Assembly (NCBI GenBank): GCA_944474755.1
Contig: OX104115.1
Coordinates: 31,418,043 to 31,482,042 of the forward strand
From: Limnoperna fortunei
Lineage: Eukaryota; Mollusca; Bivalvia; Mytilida; Modiolidae
DNA length: 64,000 bases
Direction of reading: 5' to 3'
The position numbers were made by a program, and so were the translations under genes. The notes under the pieces are model-generated. The model made no database searches and was not told the origin of the DNA. It saw only the letters and a list, made by a program, of their open reading frames with translations. Shown piece by piece: positions 11,891 through 24,443 of this stretch (positions are counted from its first letter, which is position 1; every line of letters starts with the position of its first letter).

Positions 11891-14040
11891 CGCTATAATA
11901 AACTATTTAAAATTTCATTTAATAGATGTTACAAGCAGCATTAAAATTTAATGGTAGATACGTGAAGGATAGTGCACTGCATTATCATCAATTGTTTACA
12001 TGGAAATTTGGAGAAATGACTAGACCAGTTTTATTTTATTTTAAACTACCTTTTTTGGAACATTACTCGGGTCTGTTACGATTAAATTAAAAGTAATCCT
12101 GGACCACCTATGATCAGGTGGTCAAATGTTGTCCGGATGCCTGTAAAAAACAAAAGGAAATTTAAGGATAGGATTTTAACAAACAGTTCTGACCCATAGA
12201 TTAAAGATTGGCATGTTTCAAAAACTAGGTTGCTGGTGATCCACAGCCGCATTAAAAAGAAAGCAAGACCATTTGATTTCAAAATGACGACTAGAATGCA
12301 TTTGGTTAGGGATACCAAATTAAACAAACATTTTTTTTGTAAAATTGGGACATTTATTGAACCACTAGGTATCTTATACCATTAGGGTCATTACTTTGAA
12401 GATAGCTTGCCAGTACTCTATAGTTTCGGATATAATTGTAATTTTTCATAGACCATTGGCACCTTGAAGACAATCTTTAACCTTTACAATAATTTCACCT
12501 TGACAACATAAAGGGGAGATGTACTTGTCCATGTACCTTAACCTTTTTGATTTCATGAAATTGACAGCAGTTAAAGTACAACTTGTTTTATACCGATTGA
12601 GGGCAGCATTTTGAGGGTGATACATGTATTCTGGTAAGAGACTGTCATATGTTGATACCTGTTAGTTTCATTATTTAATGTTTTTTGTGATCTTGTTGAC
12701 CGATTTGTTTTCATTGAAGTGCAATATGGTATCTGGATAACAACAATACAAGTCTGTATTGATGATTGATTGTAATTGCCTCAACTGTTATTTAACTATC
12801 AGCATGTTTTAACAGTTCATTTGAGTTATATTGGTTGTTACCTGTTCACGACAAACACCCTGAACCATAATATATTTTATTCTACTTACAACATCTTATT
12901 CCCTTCTTTTCTTGTCAGGTGGACAGAAGATCCATGTGAGCTTTTCTTTTGTTCATTATCAATCAGCCGTAACTTTTTAAAAAATAGTCTCCTATCCAAC
13001 CATTTGACCATTTGTTTTCAAAATTACAACACAATCATCCTTATGGTACCTTTCTCATGTTTGTATACACAACTAGTCAAAAATAACGTAAGAAAGCTAT
13101 TACTTCAAATAGGATCAGTCTTTTCTGATTTCCTTTAAGAGGTATTGCCTATAAATAACGATTTTCGATAATTTTTTTACAATATAACGTGAAAACTATA
13201 AATGTTTATAGTGTAAATTGCTATAATGTTCAGCGAGACGATGCCTACAATCACCTAACCAGTGCGAGCACTATTTCCAGTAGTTGTTGGTCTTAAATGA
13301 CATTTTATATTGCATTTTAACTTTTTGCCCTGTTACTTAAACTCTATTACAGCTTGACTGATACTTTAAATTGCAATTAATGTCCTAAATTTCAATTTAT
13401 CGAACTTTATTGAACTGAAATTATCAGATTGCTCCTTGTTGCCCTTTAATGGGAATTTTAGACAAAGTACTAGATCTTGCTTCAGAAATTTAAAACTATA
13501 ATTCCTAGGGTAAAACTGTAAATAACAAAAATAATCAGAAGAACAAGCACTACAAATCATTCTGTTGTCTGAAAATTGTCCAATGACAAATAATGGAGGT
13601 AATGTTTGTCAATAAAAAAATATTTGATATAATTTGTAATGCGAAATCGAGTGGCAAGACAAGGCCATATAAATCAATCACTTAATCTTTAGATCTTTAA
13701 TGCTATAACGTATCTATGTTGTCTTTAAATTTGTGTTATAAATCAAGCTAGACTAAAATTAATTAAATCCATTAACTTTGCAAATATTGTCTGACTTTTT
13801 ATAAGAGTTATAGCCCTTTATTGACAATGTCTAAAGATTGTTTTGATATGTTTACTTAGTAATGTAAAAGCTATAACTGCTAAGGTGAAGTTGTAAATTG
13901 CAATTAAAGAAAAAAAGATGGTCCAAAGTCATTCGTATTCCAGTTGGGAGCGATTTCACGCTCCTGGGCGCCTTTTTTTTCGATGATGGCGAATTCCATG
14001 TGCACCCATTTCCCTGCATAAGGCCTTGATACACGTAGGT
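11891..14040. repeat. Non-coding stretch with diverged bivalve repeats
   Basis: No gene is supported. 12.90-13.14 kb and 13.38-13.87 kb are related to 10.97-11.34 kb, with the atagccctttattgacaatg type of block present. The 120-codon open frame at 12.78-13.14 kb crosses this repeat, has no recognisable domain, and is rejected. Confidence 0.5.
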
Positions 14041-16550
14041 AAAATACTGCTCCCTGAATGTTTAGCAACGGCATTAAATTAATCAGTCAATTTGTTTGTT
14101 TCATTGTTAAAAGGAATAATGTTATTTTTCTTTTCCTCATCTTAACGTTTAGGAAACGGGGATGGAATTTGCAGCATGTTTGGTTATGTCAACTAATTAC
14201 TTAATACACATATTCATTGTTCATACTGCCATGAAATGCTGGAAAAGTCATGCAATTCGAACAATGAAACCAATGTATTGTAAAGTGATGAAATCCCAGA
14301 ATATCATAAAAATCACGAGAAGTCATCAAATTTTGAGACATAGGTGTACATTATGAACCATGCGTATTTGTTTCCGATTATGTGACAATATACAAAAATT
14401 ACAACACAGTTCCCATATTCCGTGTAAAAATACAAGTGCCGATAACACTGTCAAGCTAGAATTAGTAACGGAAAATAGTCACAATGGTCATGAAAAGTAT
14501 TGAAATTTGATTTAATGTTTATGAACCATGCTCATTTGAAACAAATCTCTTGCCGACAGTCTGGTTACACATACTTCGTTGGCAGAGCCCTATGTTCCAT
14601 TTTAATTCAATAAATGCTTACTTTGATTCTAATAAAATAAACACTAGTGTTTAATCTTTTTATATGTGACAGCGTAATACTTAAAATTTTGTATTTTGGA
14701 ACATGTAATGCGACTTTAAAGTATCCAAACAGGATGCAAATTAAACCAAATTTGAGGTGTGGAAAATGATTCTGTTTAGTCATTATGTTGCTTTTACTGT
14801 TTTTATTTGGAGTTGGAGTAACAGTTGATGCCTACATCATACACATCACAGGTTTCTTAAATTGAGTATTAATCTCCTGCAAGCATTATTTTGGCTATAT
14901 TCAGGATACAAGTTTCGCAAAACAAATCCAGCCAAGTAGTGGCGATCTTAACATTGTTTCTCTAGATTATTGATAATATGTTAAACGGTTCTATTAGTCT
15001 AAATGGTACGAACGCCTGCATGTTCTACTCGCCGGTAAGTCAAAAGCGCGAGTTTAAGTGAGTTTGTGTTTTATTTTAACGTAACTTTCACATTCGTTGC
15101 AGTAGATCATATATTGCCTCAAGATATCGTTTATAGTTTATCAGCCATTTTCAAAAATGTCTATAATGTGAAATAATATTTTAAGTCGAGGGTTTTTTCC
15201 GGGTACTCTGGTTTCTTCAGCTGCGATATTGCTGCCGTTGGTGAAAAACCTCAAACAACTAAAAAAATACATGTCTCGTTCGAATTTGGTTATTTTCCGA
15301 ACTAGAAAAATCTTTTATTTCAATCAAATGATTCAAGCATTCATGGGCTTACTTGAACAACAACCCTTAGTAAAAGGCCCCTTCTACATCATTTAAATCA
15401 TTGTCAAAACACCATCATTACTTTAAATAGACCAATTATCAGATTCAGTATTTAATTCAGTTGAAAGCAGACGTAGTTTTTCCGAAGTGTGAATTGTTTA
15501 CTCAGAACCCTGACTTGGGAGGATGTAAAGTTTTATAAACAGCGTAAATAAGTAAACCATTTCACTGCATGAAATGCAACTCATTGAAATGATGTACTGC
15601 AAATAATCTGACTTCTTTTATGACTTCTTACTTTATTTTATAATTTTTACTGATTTCATTAATTGATTTTTGTGGGGCGGTGGGGGATGTAAAACAAATT
15701 TTGGCTTACAGGGCAAACAAACAAGAAATCAGATAGTTTAGGTGTTGTCGATAAATGCCCAAGTCAATTTTAATAAGTATTGTGTGTGCGTGTGTGCACG
15801 GGAGCAACGAAAGTGTTTCCGTCCTAGAAAAAGTTTCGTTGTTGCAAAAATATGAATCGCCCGAAATAATAGGGGTTCAAATTCCTGTGTGTGTGACAAA
15901 AATATTTTTCAAAAGATTGTTAACGCGTTTAAAGACTTTTTTCCCATTATTCTATAATTGTTTTGTAAATACAAAGGTTTATAAACTGCAAATAGCAAAT
16001 CCGATAATAAAAGAAACAATTCGATCTTTTACTGATTCGAGATATTTTTAGAAATGTTGTACATGAAGGGTGGTGATTCAGTAAATAGTACTTTCACTTT
16101 CACTTGAGCCCGGGATACGACTACATAGTACAAGTAAGTTTTTTTTAAATATTACACAGTAATCCATATTTAAATAATATTTTTCCGAAATTTTGAAAAG
16201 TTTTGACAACCCATTGTCAAGTTTTTCACGAATAGACCATCATCTGCAAAAACAACTCGCAACTGAACAACGCTAAAATCATAACGTTCATTCCGAGGAC
16301 GTTGTCACGAAGTTTTTGTACCTTTTCTCATTAGACGGCTCATATGTAATGCAACATTCACAACTGTTCATATTTCTTTACATGTTTTTTTTTTAAATGG
16401 CACCTTACACCTATTCTAAAGTTTCACCGAGTAAGGTGTCATTCGTATATTTCCTATAAGATTAAGGTGTTATTTTGAAATGACACTTAACTCCATTTAC
16501 CCTCCTATATTTTTTTAATAAATGTTATAAACGTGGCTTTTATAGTAGCT
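14041..16550. other. AT-rich stretch without recognised features
   Basis: I see no gene, RNA or clear mobile element here on either strand. Open frames are at most about 98 codons and lack domain signatures. Confidence 0.5.
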
Positions 16551-16691
<141 letters not shown>

Positions 16692-16712
16692 TTCAGGTTG
16701 TTGTGGTGTTTA

Positions 16713-16922
16713 TGGTCCATATATTTTTCAAATAAAAGTCCAATAAAACTAGAATTTCTGCATTCTGCATTCTTTAATTCACTAGTACTTTCATGCCTTC
16801 CGGCAATCTTCAGGTGAATGAATTCATTCACCTGAAGATTGCCGGAAGGCATGAAAGTACTAGTGAATTAAAGAATGCAGAAATTCTAGATATATTGGAC
16901 TTTTATTTGAAAAAAAATATAT
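16713..16922. repeat. Spacer-free palindrome, about 210 bp
   Basis: The two arms meet without a spacer between 16822 and 16823 (caggtgaatgaa|ttcattcacctg). They pair outwards through ccggcaatctt, gtactttcatgcc, tctgcattc and caaataaaagtccaat on one arm and their complements on the other. The main difference is an extra gcattct in the left arm near 16760. AT-rich runs bound both sides. Zero spacer and near identity distinguish it from an ordinary MITE. Confidence 0.9.
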
Positions 16923-16930
16923 ATATATAT

Positions 16931-17100
16931 AAGTGTCTAATGAATTAACCAAACAATGTCGTTGTAATTTCCACTCTGAAAATCATCTGCACACACAGAT
17001 TTGATTTTTGAGCCGTCCCACCTCGGGAATCGATTTAAATTTAGATGATTTTCAGAGTGGAAATTACAACGACATTGTTTGGTTAATTCATTAGACACTT
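16931..17100. repeat. Inverted repeat, 58-bp perfect arms, at the edge of the 457-bp array
   Basis: 16931-16988 is the exact reverse complement of 17043-17100 (outer ends aagtgtctaatg and cattagacactt). The spacer 16989-17042 continues the reverse complement of the array's repeat unit (gccgtcccacctcgggaatc), including its box B. So an inverted fragment of the unit sits head to head against the first direct copy. Confidence 0.92.
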
Positions 17101-17374
17101 ATAAATATCATTTATCTTAACTATGTATCTTTAGTGCATTTCTAAAGATCCAATGTTGAAATACAATCAGATGTTGGGCATATATAAATAGACAATTATA
17201 AATAGAAATTCAAAACAACTATATGCACGCATCTGTATAATTGCTTACAGATCCATTCTGATTGTATGAAAATCGTTGTAATTAAAGCTCAGGTCGCACA
17301 AAAACATTGTGTATGTAAATGACATGTTCAACCAAAAGTAACACTAGGCCAGTGAAACTCCGTTTTTTAGCGGA

Positions 17375-17475
17375 CGGATCTGGTCTAGAGGTTACACCTC
17401 TGTCTTTACGTGCTAGGCGCAGTAGCCATAGATGTTATAAACTGACACGAGTTCGATTCCCGAGGTGGGACGGCT
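17375..17475 (+). promoter_or_regulatory. tRNA-like pol III module, array copy 1
   Basis: Box A-like tggtctagagg at 17381-17391 and box B-like agttcgattcc at 17450-17460 are about 70 bp apart. This fits the internal promoter of a tRNA-derived SINE or a degenerate tRNA. I could not fold it into a proper cloverleaf, so I do not call a tRNA gene. Confidence 0.6.
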
Positions 17476-17831
17476 CAAAAATCAAATCTGTGTGTGCAGA
17501 TGACTTTCAGAGTGGAAATTACAACGACATTGTTTGGTTAATTCATTAGACACTTATAAATATTATTTATCTTAACTATGTATCTTTAGTGCATTTCTAA
17601 AGATCCAATGTTGAAATACAATCAGATGTTGGGCATATATAAATAGACAATTATAAAATAGAAATTCAAAACAACTATATGCACGCATGTGTATAATTGC
17701 TTACAGATCCATTCTGATTGTATGAAAATCGTTGTAATTAAAGCTCAGGTCGCACAAAAACATTGTGTATGTAAATGACATGTTCAACCAAAAAGTAACA
17801 CTAGGCCAGTGAAACTCCGTTTTTTAGCGGA

Positions 17832-17932
17832 CGGATCTGGTCTAGAGGTTACACCTCTGTCTTTACGTGCTAGGCGCAGTAGCCATAGATGTTATAAACT
17901 GACACGAGTTCGATTCCCGAGGTGGGACGGCT
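17832..17932 (+). promoter_or_regulatory. tRNA-like pol III module, array copy 2
   Basis: Same box A (17838) and box B (17908) as copy 1, offset by exactly 457 bp. Confidence 0.6.
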
Positions 17933-18288
17933 CAAAAATCAAATCTGTGTGTGCAGATGATTTTCAGAGTAGAAATTACAACGACATTGTTTGGTTAATT
18001 CATTAGACACTTATAAATATTATTTATCTTAACTATGTATCTTTAGTGCATTTCTAAAGATCCAATGTTGAAATACAATCAGATGTTGGGCATATATAAA
18101 TAGACAATTATAAAATAGAAATTCAAAACAACTATATGCACGCATGTGTATAATTGCTTACAGATCCATTCTGATTGTATGAAAATCGTTGTAATTAAAG
18201 CTCAGGTCGCACAAAAACATTGTGTATGTAAATGACATGTTCAACCAAAAAGTAACACTAGGCCAGTGAAACTCCGTTTTTTAGCGGA

Positions 18289-18389
18289 CGGATCTGGTCT
18301 AGAGGTTACACCTCTGTCTTTACGTGCTAGGCGCAGTAGCCATAGATGTTATAAACTGACACGAGTTCGATTCCCGAGGTGGGACGGCT
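18289..18389 (+). promoter_or_regulatory. tRNA-like pol III module, array copy 3
   Basis: Same box A (18295) and box B (18365) as the other copies. The following partial fourth unit ends before its own module. Confidence 0.6.
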
Positions 18390-18568
18390 CAAAAATCAAA
18401 TCTGTGTGTGCAGATGATTTTCAGAGTAGAAATTACAACGACATTGTTTGGTTAATTCATTAGACACTTATAAATATCATTTATCTTAACTATGTATCTT
18501 TAGTGCATTTCTAAAGATCCAATGTTGAAATACAATCAGATGTTGGGCATATATAAATAGACAATTAT

Positions 18569-18620
18569 ATGTGTGTGTGCGTGAGGGTGTGTGTAAGGGT
18601 GTGTGTGTGTGTGTGTGCAC
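18569..18620. repeat. GT-rich microsatellite
   Basis: An interrupted (GT)n run (gtgtgtgtgcgtgagggtgt and onwards) that truncates the fourth copy of the 457-bp array. Confidence 0.9.
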
Positions 18621-18734
18621 ATCCTGGCTTATTCCATCTACGCATCTTTGTTTTATCAGCATTTCAGTGTGGCGGCTACAATGAGACAACTCAATAAAAA
18701 GATTCTATATATAGTGCAAGGGGCGTTGCATTTA

Positions 18735-18880
18735 ACATTTAACCACTACGGTCTGCAGCCATGCTTTCCGTGTTGACCTGCAAGAAAACTCCGCCACCAG
18801 GGGACACGCTTGACGGCTCCCTGGTTTGAGCACTGAGAAATCCCCCAGCATGGTCCCATATTTCACCGAATATAACAAAA
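18735..18880 (+). repeat. Fragment of the bivalve repeat also at 29.0, 36.0 and 39.2 kb (3' part)
   Basis: It contains accactacggtctgcagcc, atgctttccgtgttgacctg and agcatggtcccata. Matching strings occur near 29.08 kb (acccactacggtcagc), 35.98 kb (taatgctttccgtatt) and 39.41 kb (agcatggtcccagt). Only the 3' half is present. Confidence 0.6.
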
Positions 18881-18934
18881 CATTGAATTATAAAAAATTG
18901 TGTTCAATAGGGCCCCCCCCCCCACTTTGTAGCA

Positions 18935-19140
18935 GACTCCATATAGTGATCAGACCGTCCGTCCGTAACTAATCGTGTCCGGGCTGTAACGTTTTTATCT
19001 TTTGAGGTAGGCTTTTGATACTTGGTATGCGGTTAGATAAGATCGATCAAGGCGATGCTTCGCATACCATGGTTGATGACCTTAGGCCCTTGCTATTAAG
19101 ATCAGTGGAGGCCACATAGATGGTACACATCTCAATGATA
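18935..19140 (+). repeat. Interspersed repeat, direct copy of an inverted pair
   Basis: gtgatcagaccgtccgtccg, ttttatcttttgaggtaggc and taccatggttgatgacctta appear in the reverse complement, in the same order, at 20485-20730. The two copies face each other about 1.3 kb apart. This is a common bivalve repeat, or the two ends of a larger non-autonomous element. Confidence 0.65.
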
Positions 19141-19670
19141 TCTAGTATATACTCAGGGACAGTCATTAATATATTCGTGATATACATTTCTGATTTAAAC
19201 CGGTTCCCCATGTTTTAATATGTTTTAATTAAATACCGATATGTGACCGTAATTTCTATACTTTTTATAGTGTTCGTTACATAGTATACAACAGAACCTA
19301 GTGCAATTAGATACTTAGTCTCAGTAGTTTGATGGCAGCTGGTACTTTTTAACCATTGCTAGCTTTGTAGTATTTAAAGTCACTGGTTTTTACACGGATA
19401 ATAAAAATATTTCGAGTAAAGAGGACTACTGTTTTAAATCAACAATAACAGTTTATTATATCAAATAGATACATATCTATTAATACGTGCAATATATATA
19501 ACACGCATGACCCAGAGCAGAAAAATGTACATAATCGCCCCAGATGAGTGGATAACAGTGTGCGTCGAACGACCTACACTGATAACATAATTATCCTCGT
19601 TCGGACTGTTGTAAGATGTTCGTAATCCATGGACACCACCATGGAGGTTTTGTAGCTGCCGTCTAGAGAC

Positions 19671-19819
19671 CAGGCCCCAGCGCCATAAAACCTACTTGAG
19701 TAAAACTATTTTGCTCAGCATGAGAATTTACTCAACTACCATGACAACAAGGGGAAAGGAAAGATTTGATGAAATTGAGAATTAAAAAAATCTCAGCAAA
19801 GAAAATGTGCTGGGCCCTG
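19671..19819. mobile_element. Short MITE with imperfect terminal inverted repeats
   Basis: The left end caggccccagcgccataaaa and the right end gaaaatgtgctgggccctg are imperfect inverted copies (c-a-g-g-x-c-c-c-a-g-c core). The element is 149 bp. The flanks tctagaga and ttcgaaga agree at only 5 of 8 positions, so a target duplication is uncertain. hAT-like ends are possible. Confidence 0.5.
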
Positions 19820-20484
19820 TTCGAAGAACTCGGCAGCGTATTTCCTACTAGAGCAAGGCTGCCCGGTATAAATATTATGGATACAAGAAAGACAGTGCTT
19901 AATCAGTAGGATCATTTTTATTGTGGTACTTAACAATGTGCAGAATTATTACAAAATTAAATTAATTACAGACTTTTTTAAAAGTAAAAACATTTTCGAG
20001 AATAAGTTTCCCACACATATGTTAGTTTAAAACACCTTTTTGAATAGTCTGCTTAATGTTTTTTTTATATTATTCCTTGTCTGCTTCTTTTTATCTTTAA
20101 TGTTTTCCTGTATGAAACATAAATCAAGAAAAGTTGTAATCCGGTAAGGTACATAAACTGTTATTGTGTCGTATCTTCTCTTTGTTCTTCGTTAAGAGTG
20201 CTCGGCTTGGTTTCATAAACTATTTAGTTCTAGATACATTTTTTCTCGAGCAATCATTAAATAGAATGATCAATTGAAAACAATTAACAAGATTGCTTGA
20301 AAATTCTAATTTCAGGAAAAACTAAGATATTTATCAAGACGTTCTGGATGGTATTTGGGCTGTTACACGGTACACACTTGTTAGTTTAGATGAACTATAA
20401 GATCCCAACAACTATGCCACAAACAAGAAATATATTTTAAAATTATTGGTTTAAATCAGTAAAAGGAATATCACAGCTGAGTGT

Positions 20485-20730
20485 CAATGAGATGGTATCC
20501 ATCTCTGTGGACCCTGCCAAGCTTGAGGTCAACGTCAAAGGTCATCAACCATGGTAAGCGACACATTGCCTTGATATTATCTACCCACATACCAAATATC
20601 AAAGGCCTAGCTCAAAAGATAAAACAGTTATAGCTTTAACAAGATTAGTTTCAGGCGGGTCTCATGGACGGAGAGATGGACAGATGGACGGGCGAAAAAA
20701 CGGACAGTCTGATCACTACGGCCATCCGCT
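20485..20730 (-). repeat. Interspersed repeat, inverted partner of 18935-19140
   Basis: The reverse complement aligns with 18935-19140: agtgatcagactgtccg, ttttatcttttgagctaggc and accatggttgatgacct. It also has a run of ggacggagagatggacagat type repeats absent from the first copy. Confidence 0.65.
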
Positions 20731-22424
20731 ATTTCTGCAGGAATTAATTGTCTCTATCTTAAGATCTAAACTTGGATTATAGCTCTATGCCGAGATGAGT
20801 ATGATGATCTTCCTTATTAATCCGTTCATCACAAATCAAAGTCAACACACTTCAAATGATAGTTGGTCGAAAACTGCACTACTTCAGATTTCGTCGCATA
20901 AAAACGGAATTGCCACTTCTGAACGTAATTAGTACAATCATCAAGAAAACTGGTGTTGTGCTGACAAAACATAATCAGCTAGTGTGGTACAATTTGTTAT
21001 ATTAAAAATACCAATAATGCTACATTGAGATTCAATAGCGTTTAACATATCATTGATAAAAATCATATTAACAGTAAACCTGATAATACACACCCTGTCG
21101 TACGCCTTGTAATACAGAAAATTGATTGACATCGGTTAACTACTACAGCACTCACCGTATTACAATGCATATCATTCAAAATACCCCATAAAATACCAGT
21201 TATTCCTAACAAACAGTTTATACATTAACCGTTTTCGACAAACCGTGTCAAAGGCTTGCTTACTATCAAAAAGGCTTCAAAAACTTTACTGAACTGCTCC
21301 CTAAGTTATGAAGTGTTGTCTCGTTTAAGTTAAAGGAAGCTGAAGGGCAATTAAGATACTTTTGAAATTCCTGTTGTTGAGGATTAGGAACACCTTTTCA
21401 GATAATGAGTACCGCATAATCCTAGATTTTTATAACACTTTCAAAATAACTTCAGCGTGCATGATAACAAACTAACGGGTCTGTCACTTTCAGGAGACGA
21501 TTTAGACTTCTACCACCTTTAAATATTTGATTGATCAGTCATAGCTTCGATTTCGCAGGTATGCGTCCATCATGAACTATGCTATTAAATATCCTTGTAA
21601 ATCATGCTAAGAAGACTGTAGAGTCAAGATATATAGTTGGGGATAACACCCCAGTCCGTTGAGTAATATATATAATGTAAGCTGTGTTCTGTGTTTTATT
21701 ATGTTGTTGTATTCTTTGTATGTATATTTAGTTCAGTGTAGTATTATGTACTGTTAAGTGATACAGTTTTGGTCTTGTCCAATTGTTCACATGTAATAAA
21801 ATGAATGTATAATCACGATAACAATAACAATTACATTTACCAAGAAGTTAAAATGAATATTATTAACAAAGTTAACAATACATTACCTCATTCTGAGTGC
21901 ACAAGGTGTTGTTAATAACTGTGTAAATCCTTTGTAATGAAATCAGAACTTTGAGTTACTGGAGTTATCTTTCTTTGGCTGGTATGTATGTCATTAGCTT
22001 ACACAGGGATTTTGTACTTGTTACATAAATAAACAATAAACTACTGCCATAGATTACTCTGTTTATTGTGCCGAAATCTGATGGTTCCACACTACTCAAG
22101 ACTTCATATATGCATGATTTGCTTTCAGTGTGTAGGACGGTTTCTGAGAAACGTTTGTACATTTTACCAATAGAATCCGATGTTTAACTATATTCAACTG
22201 TATGTTTAATTTCATATTGTCACCAAAAACTCGCACATTGTATAGGATCATCTAAGGTATATTGTCATGATATTGTGAATCAATCTGCTAAAAGGTTTCT
22301 CAGGTTAAAAGTTTTAAAATTGCAACAAACAAGAGCGCATTAATTGCTCAGGCAGCCATCAGATTTGCTACGAACCAACCTATAAATATTTTAGCCAATT
22401 TTGATTTTTTTGTATGTCTGAAAG
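20731..22424. other. AT-rich stretch without recognised features
   Basis: No gene, RNA or clear repeat recognised. Open frames are under 70 codons and unremarkable. Confidence 0.5.
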
Positions 22425-22660
22425 ATGTTTAACGCCACTATTCGCCATTTTTTAGCTATATCAAGTTTTTATTGGGGGAGGAAGCCGGAGTACCCGGGGA
22501 AAACCATGACCTGCGGTAGGACAACTGACAATCCTTGTCAATGAAGATTGGTGTCGAGTACACCCTGTCCGCAGTGAGAATCGAACCCGCAATCTCAGTG
22601 TTGACAGACCACGTGATCAATAGTAGACAAACTACCTTGGCCACTCGGCCACCGAGGCCC
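22425..22660 (-). mobile_element. tRNA-derived SINE, copy 2 (better preserved)
   Basis: On the minus strand: head gcctcggtggccgagtggcc (intact Ser/Leu-type box A), then cgggttcgattctcactgcg (box B), the core with ccccgggtactccggcttcc, and a tail finishing in gtggcgttaaac. It is colinear with the SINE at 5336-5592. The tRNA-like head is closer to a functional promoter than in that copy. Confidence 0.88.
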
Positions 22661-24170
22661 AAAAACAATAATATGTTGATAATTTAAATGATTTTTATTT
22701 GACATAAGTTGTACATAGAAAAACTTAATAAAAGAAATCCAAAACAAAAATTAATTATACTTAATCAAGACAGACCTAGAACAACAATAAAAGAATAATC
22801 CAATGAAGATCCTCCAACAAGAATGTGTTGGCTAAGCCATACAAACGAGGAACAACAAGCAATCCATTGAACTAATTCTAGTAAAAAATCTAAAAATATC
22901 TGCATTACAGAAATCACTTCCCTGGGTTTTGGTGAAGGTTGATAAGTACTAGTAAAGGGCCCCGACACTTTGTGGTGATGTGTAGCATACTATTGTTGTT
23001 GACCTTGAACTTTGACCTTAGTCACATTATTGCTTTCTGAATGACAAATGGATGTTTTTAAACTAGAAACTAATGCACTTTTGTATAGTAAATTATAATT
23101 TACTTACTGATAAATTAAAGCAAAACATTGGTAGAGCTCTTCATCTTGTTGATACTGCGATTGAAAAAAAAACAAAGAAAAAAACAATCGTGTTGTATAA
23201 GCGTTCATTCGACATTATGGTACATGTGTTTCAATTTAAAGGATCCATACACGTGTTTCTGTTCATATGTCTTTTATTTATTTTCATTTACATCATAAAA
23301 ACGAAGAAATCGGTGTTTAAGTGCAGCAGCTTTAAAGATAAGTTATAAAATAACTGTAATTTTTATGTATACTTTATGTTATGTGGTCTTGTAATTAACA
23401 TTCAAGCTGGTGATTGTGAAATGTACTTGTAAAAAGTAATTACGTTGTCTCTTACGAAAAACACTGAAGAATAAAAACTTGGTATATACTATGCATGTAA
23501 TTATCCTTAAGTGTCAAAGCAACACGCGATCAACGGACAAGCGACAGATAACTCTTGATACATGCATGTGAACTGATATAAGTGTAAGGGTAGAAACCAT
23601 TAATGACACGAATTGTTTGTAAATTGTCGTGTAGACTTACAATTCAAAAGCGCTGCATGGGTGATGTTGAAATTCGAATTTTATTTCCACATTCGTTCGC
23701 AAACATTATCAAATAGATGTTTAGGACTGTCTTATTGTCTAAAATTCGCAAGGAAATTATGTTCGCTTTTTTCTAAACAGTCTTTACGGTTTAGATTTGT
23801 GAAATAAAAGCTAGTCCCCACAGACAAAATTTAATATTGATCGGAATGTGGATACCGAAGATTACGTCTTCTTGGGATAATCCAACGCTCAATAAACATG
23901 GCATAAACATTCAAGTTGTCTTCTGATGTGCAATAAAGAAATTAATTTGTTAAGGTGTCTCCATAATTACGAAATTTAGTTTTGTTCCCAAAAGACACGA
24001 GGCTTATTTTTTAGAAAGATATTAGCCAGAAGATCAATACATGCTCCTATGTCCCTCCTGTTAATAGATCCCACAATACGTTAGATATTTTAACTGGTAA
24101 AGTATTAACTTAGACGTTTGAACATAAATGTGATACTGAACCCAATTAATTATTGGACTTTAATTTACAT
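22661..24170. other. AT-rich stretch without recognised features
   Basis: Only short open frames; the 91-codon one at 23.07-23.35 kb lacks an ATG start and ends in a low-complexity hydrophobic run. No feature supported. Confidence 0.45.
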
Positions 24171-24171
24171 C

Positions 24172-24385
24172 ATCTAGCGAGAAGTATTTCAGCTGTTTTC
24201 TGGACCGGAACAAGTAAATAATAAAAGTCTATAGGGAAACGAGATTACTTATCAGGAACATATTATGGACTGGCACTGGAAAAGTATTGAGTAAAGACGG
24301 AAAATTAAGCCTATAATAGCGGCTACAGTGAACAAGTTTAGAGGTATTTTTGACTTTGTCTAGCTACTATAACGTAGGTTGGCGG
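24172..24385 (+). repeat. Bivalve repeat fragment (cgagcagtatttcagc type), 5' part
   Basis: ctagcgagaagtatttcagc, then ggaccggaacaagt, then actggcactggaaaagtatt and agcggctaca follow the same order as at 28.55-28.72 kb (gtccagcgagcagtatttca, aggaccagaacaagtt, actgccattggaaaagtatg, agcagctata). Confidence 0.65.
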
Positions 24386-24443
24386 TCAGACGTCGAAGAG
24401 TAAAATAAGTAAAAAAATGGCATTGGGTAATTGTTTGCATAGT

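Larger units (their letters stand above)
17043..18568 (+). repeat. Tandem array, 3.3 copies of a 457-bp unit with a tRNA-like module
   Basis: Copies begin near 17043, 17500, 17957 and 18414; the last stops at about 18568 where a GT-rich tract starts. Equivalent landmarks such as tggtctagagg (17381, 17838, 18295) and gttcgattccc (17451, 17908, 18365) are exactly 457 bp apart, and the copies are nearly identical. Each unit also contains an agaggttacacctct hairpin. The repeated 65-residue open frame is a by-product of the repeat, not a gene. Confidence 0.93.

Noticed and set aside
12776..13138. 120-codon plus frame with hydrophobic stretches
   Set aside because: It crosses a diverged interspersed repeat shared with 11 kb and lacks conserved motifs.
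17375..17475. A true tRNA gene
   Set aside because: Box A and box B are present, but acceptor, D and anticodon stems do not form a cloverleaf.
17319..18463. Three near-identical 65-76-residue frames (VKLRFLADGSGLEVTPLSLR-like)
   Set aside because: They repeat exactly with the 457-bp unit and overlie the tRNA-like boxes; no coding signature.
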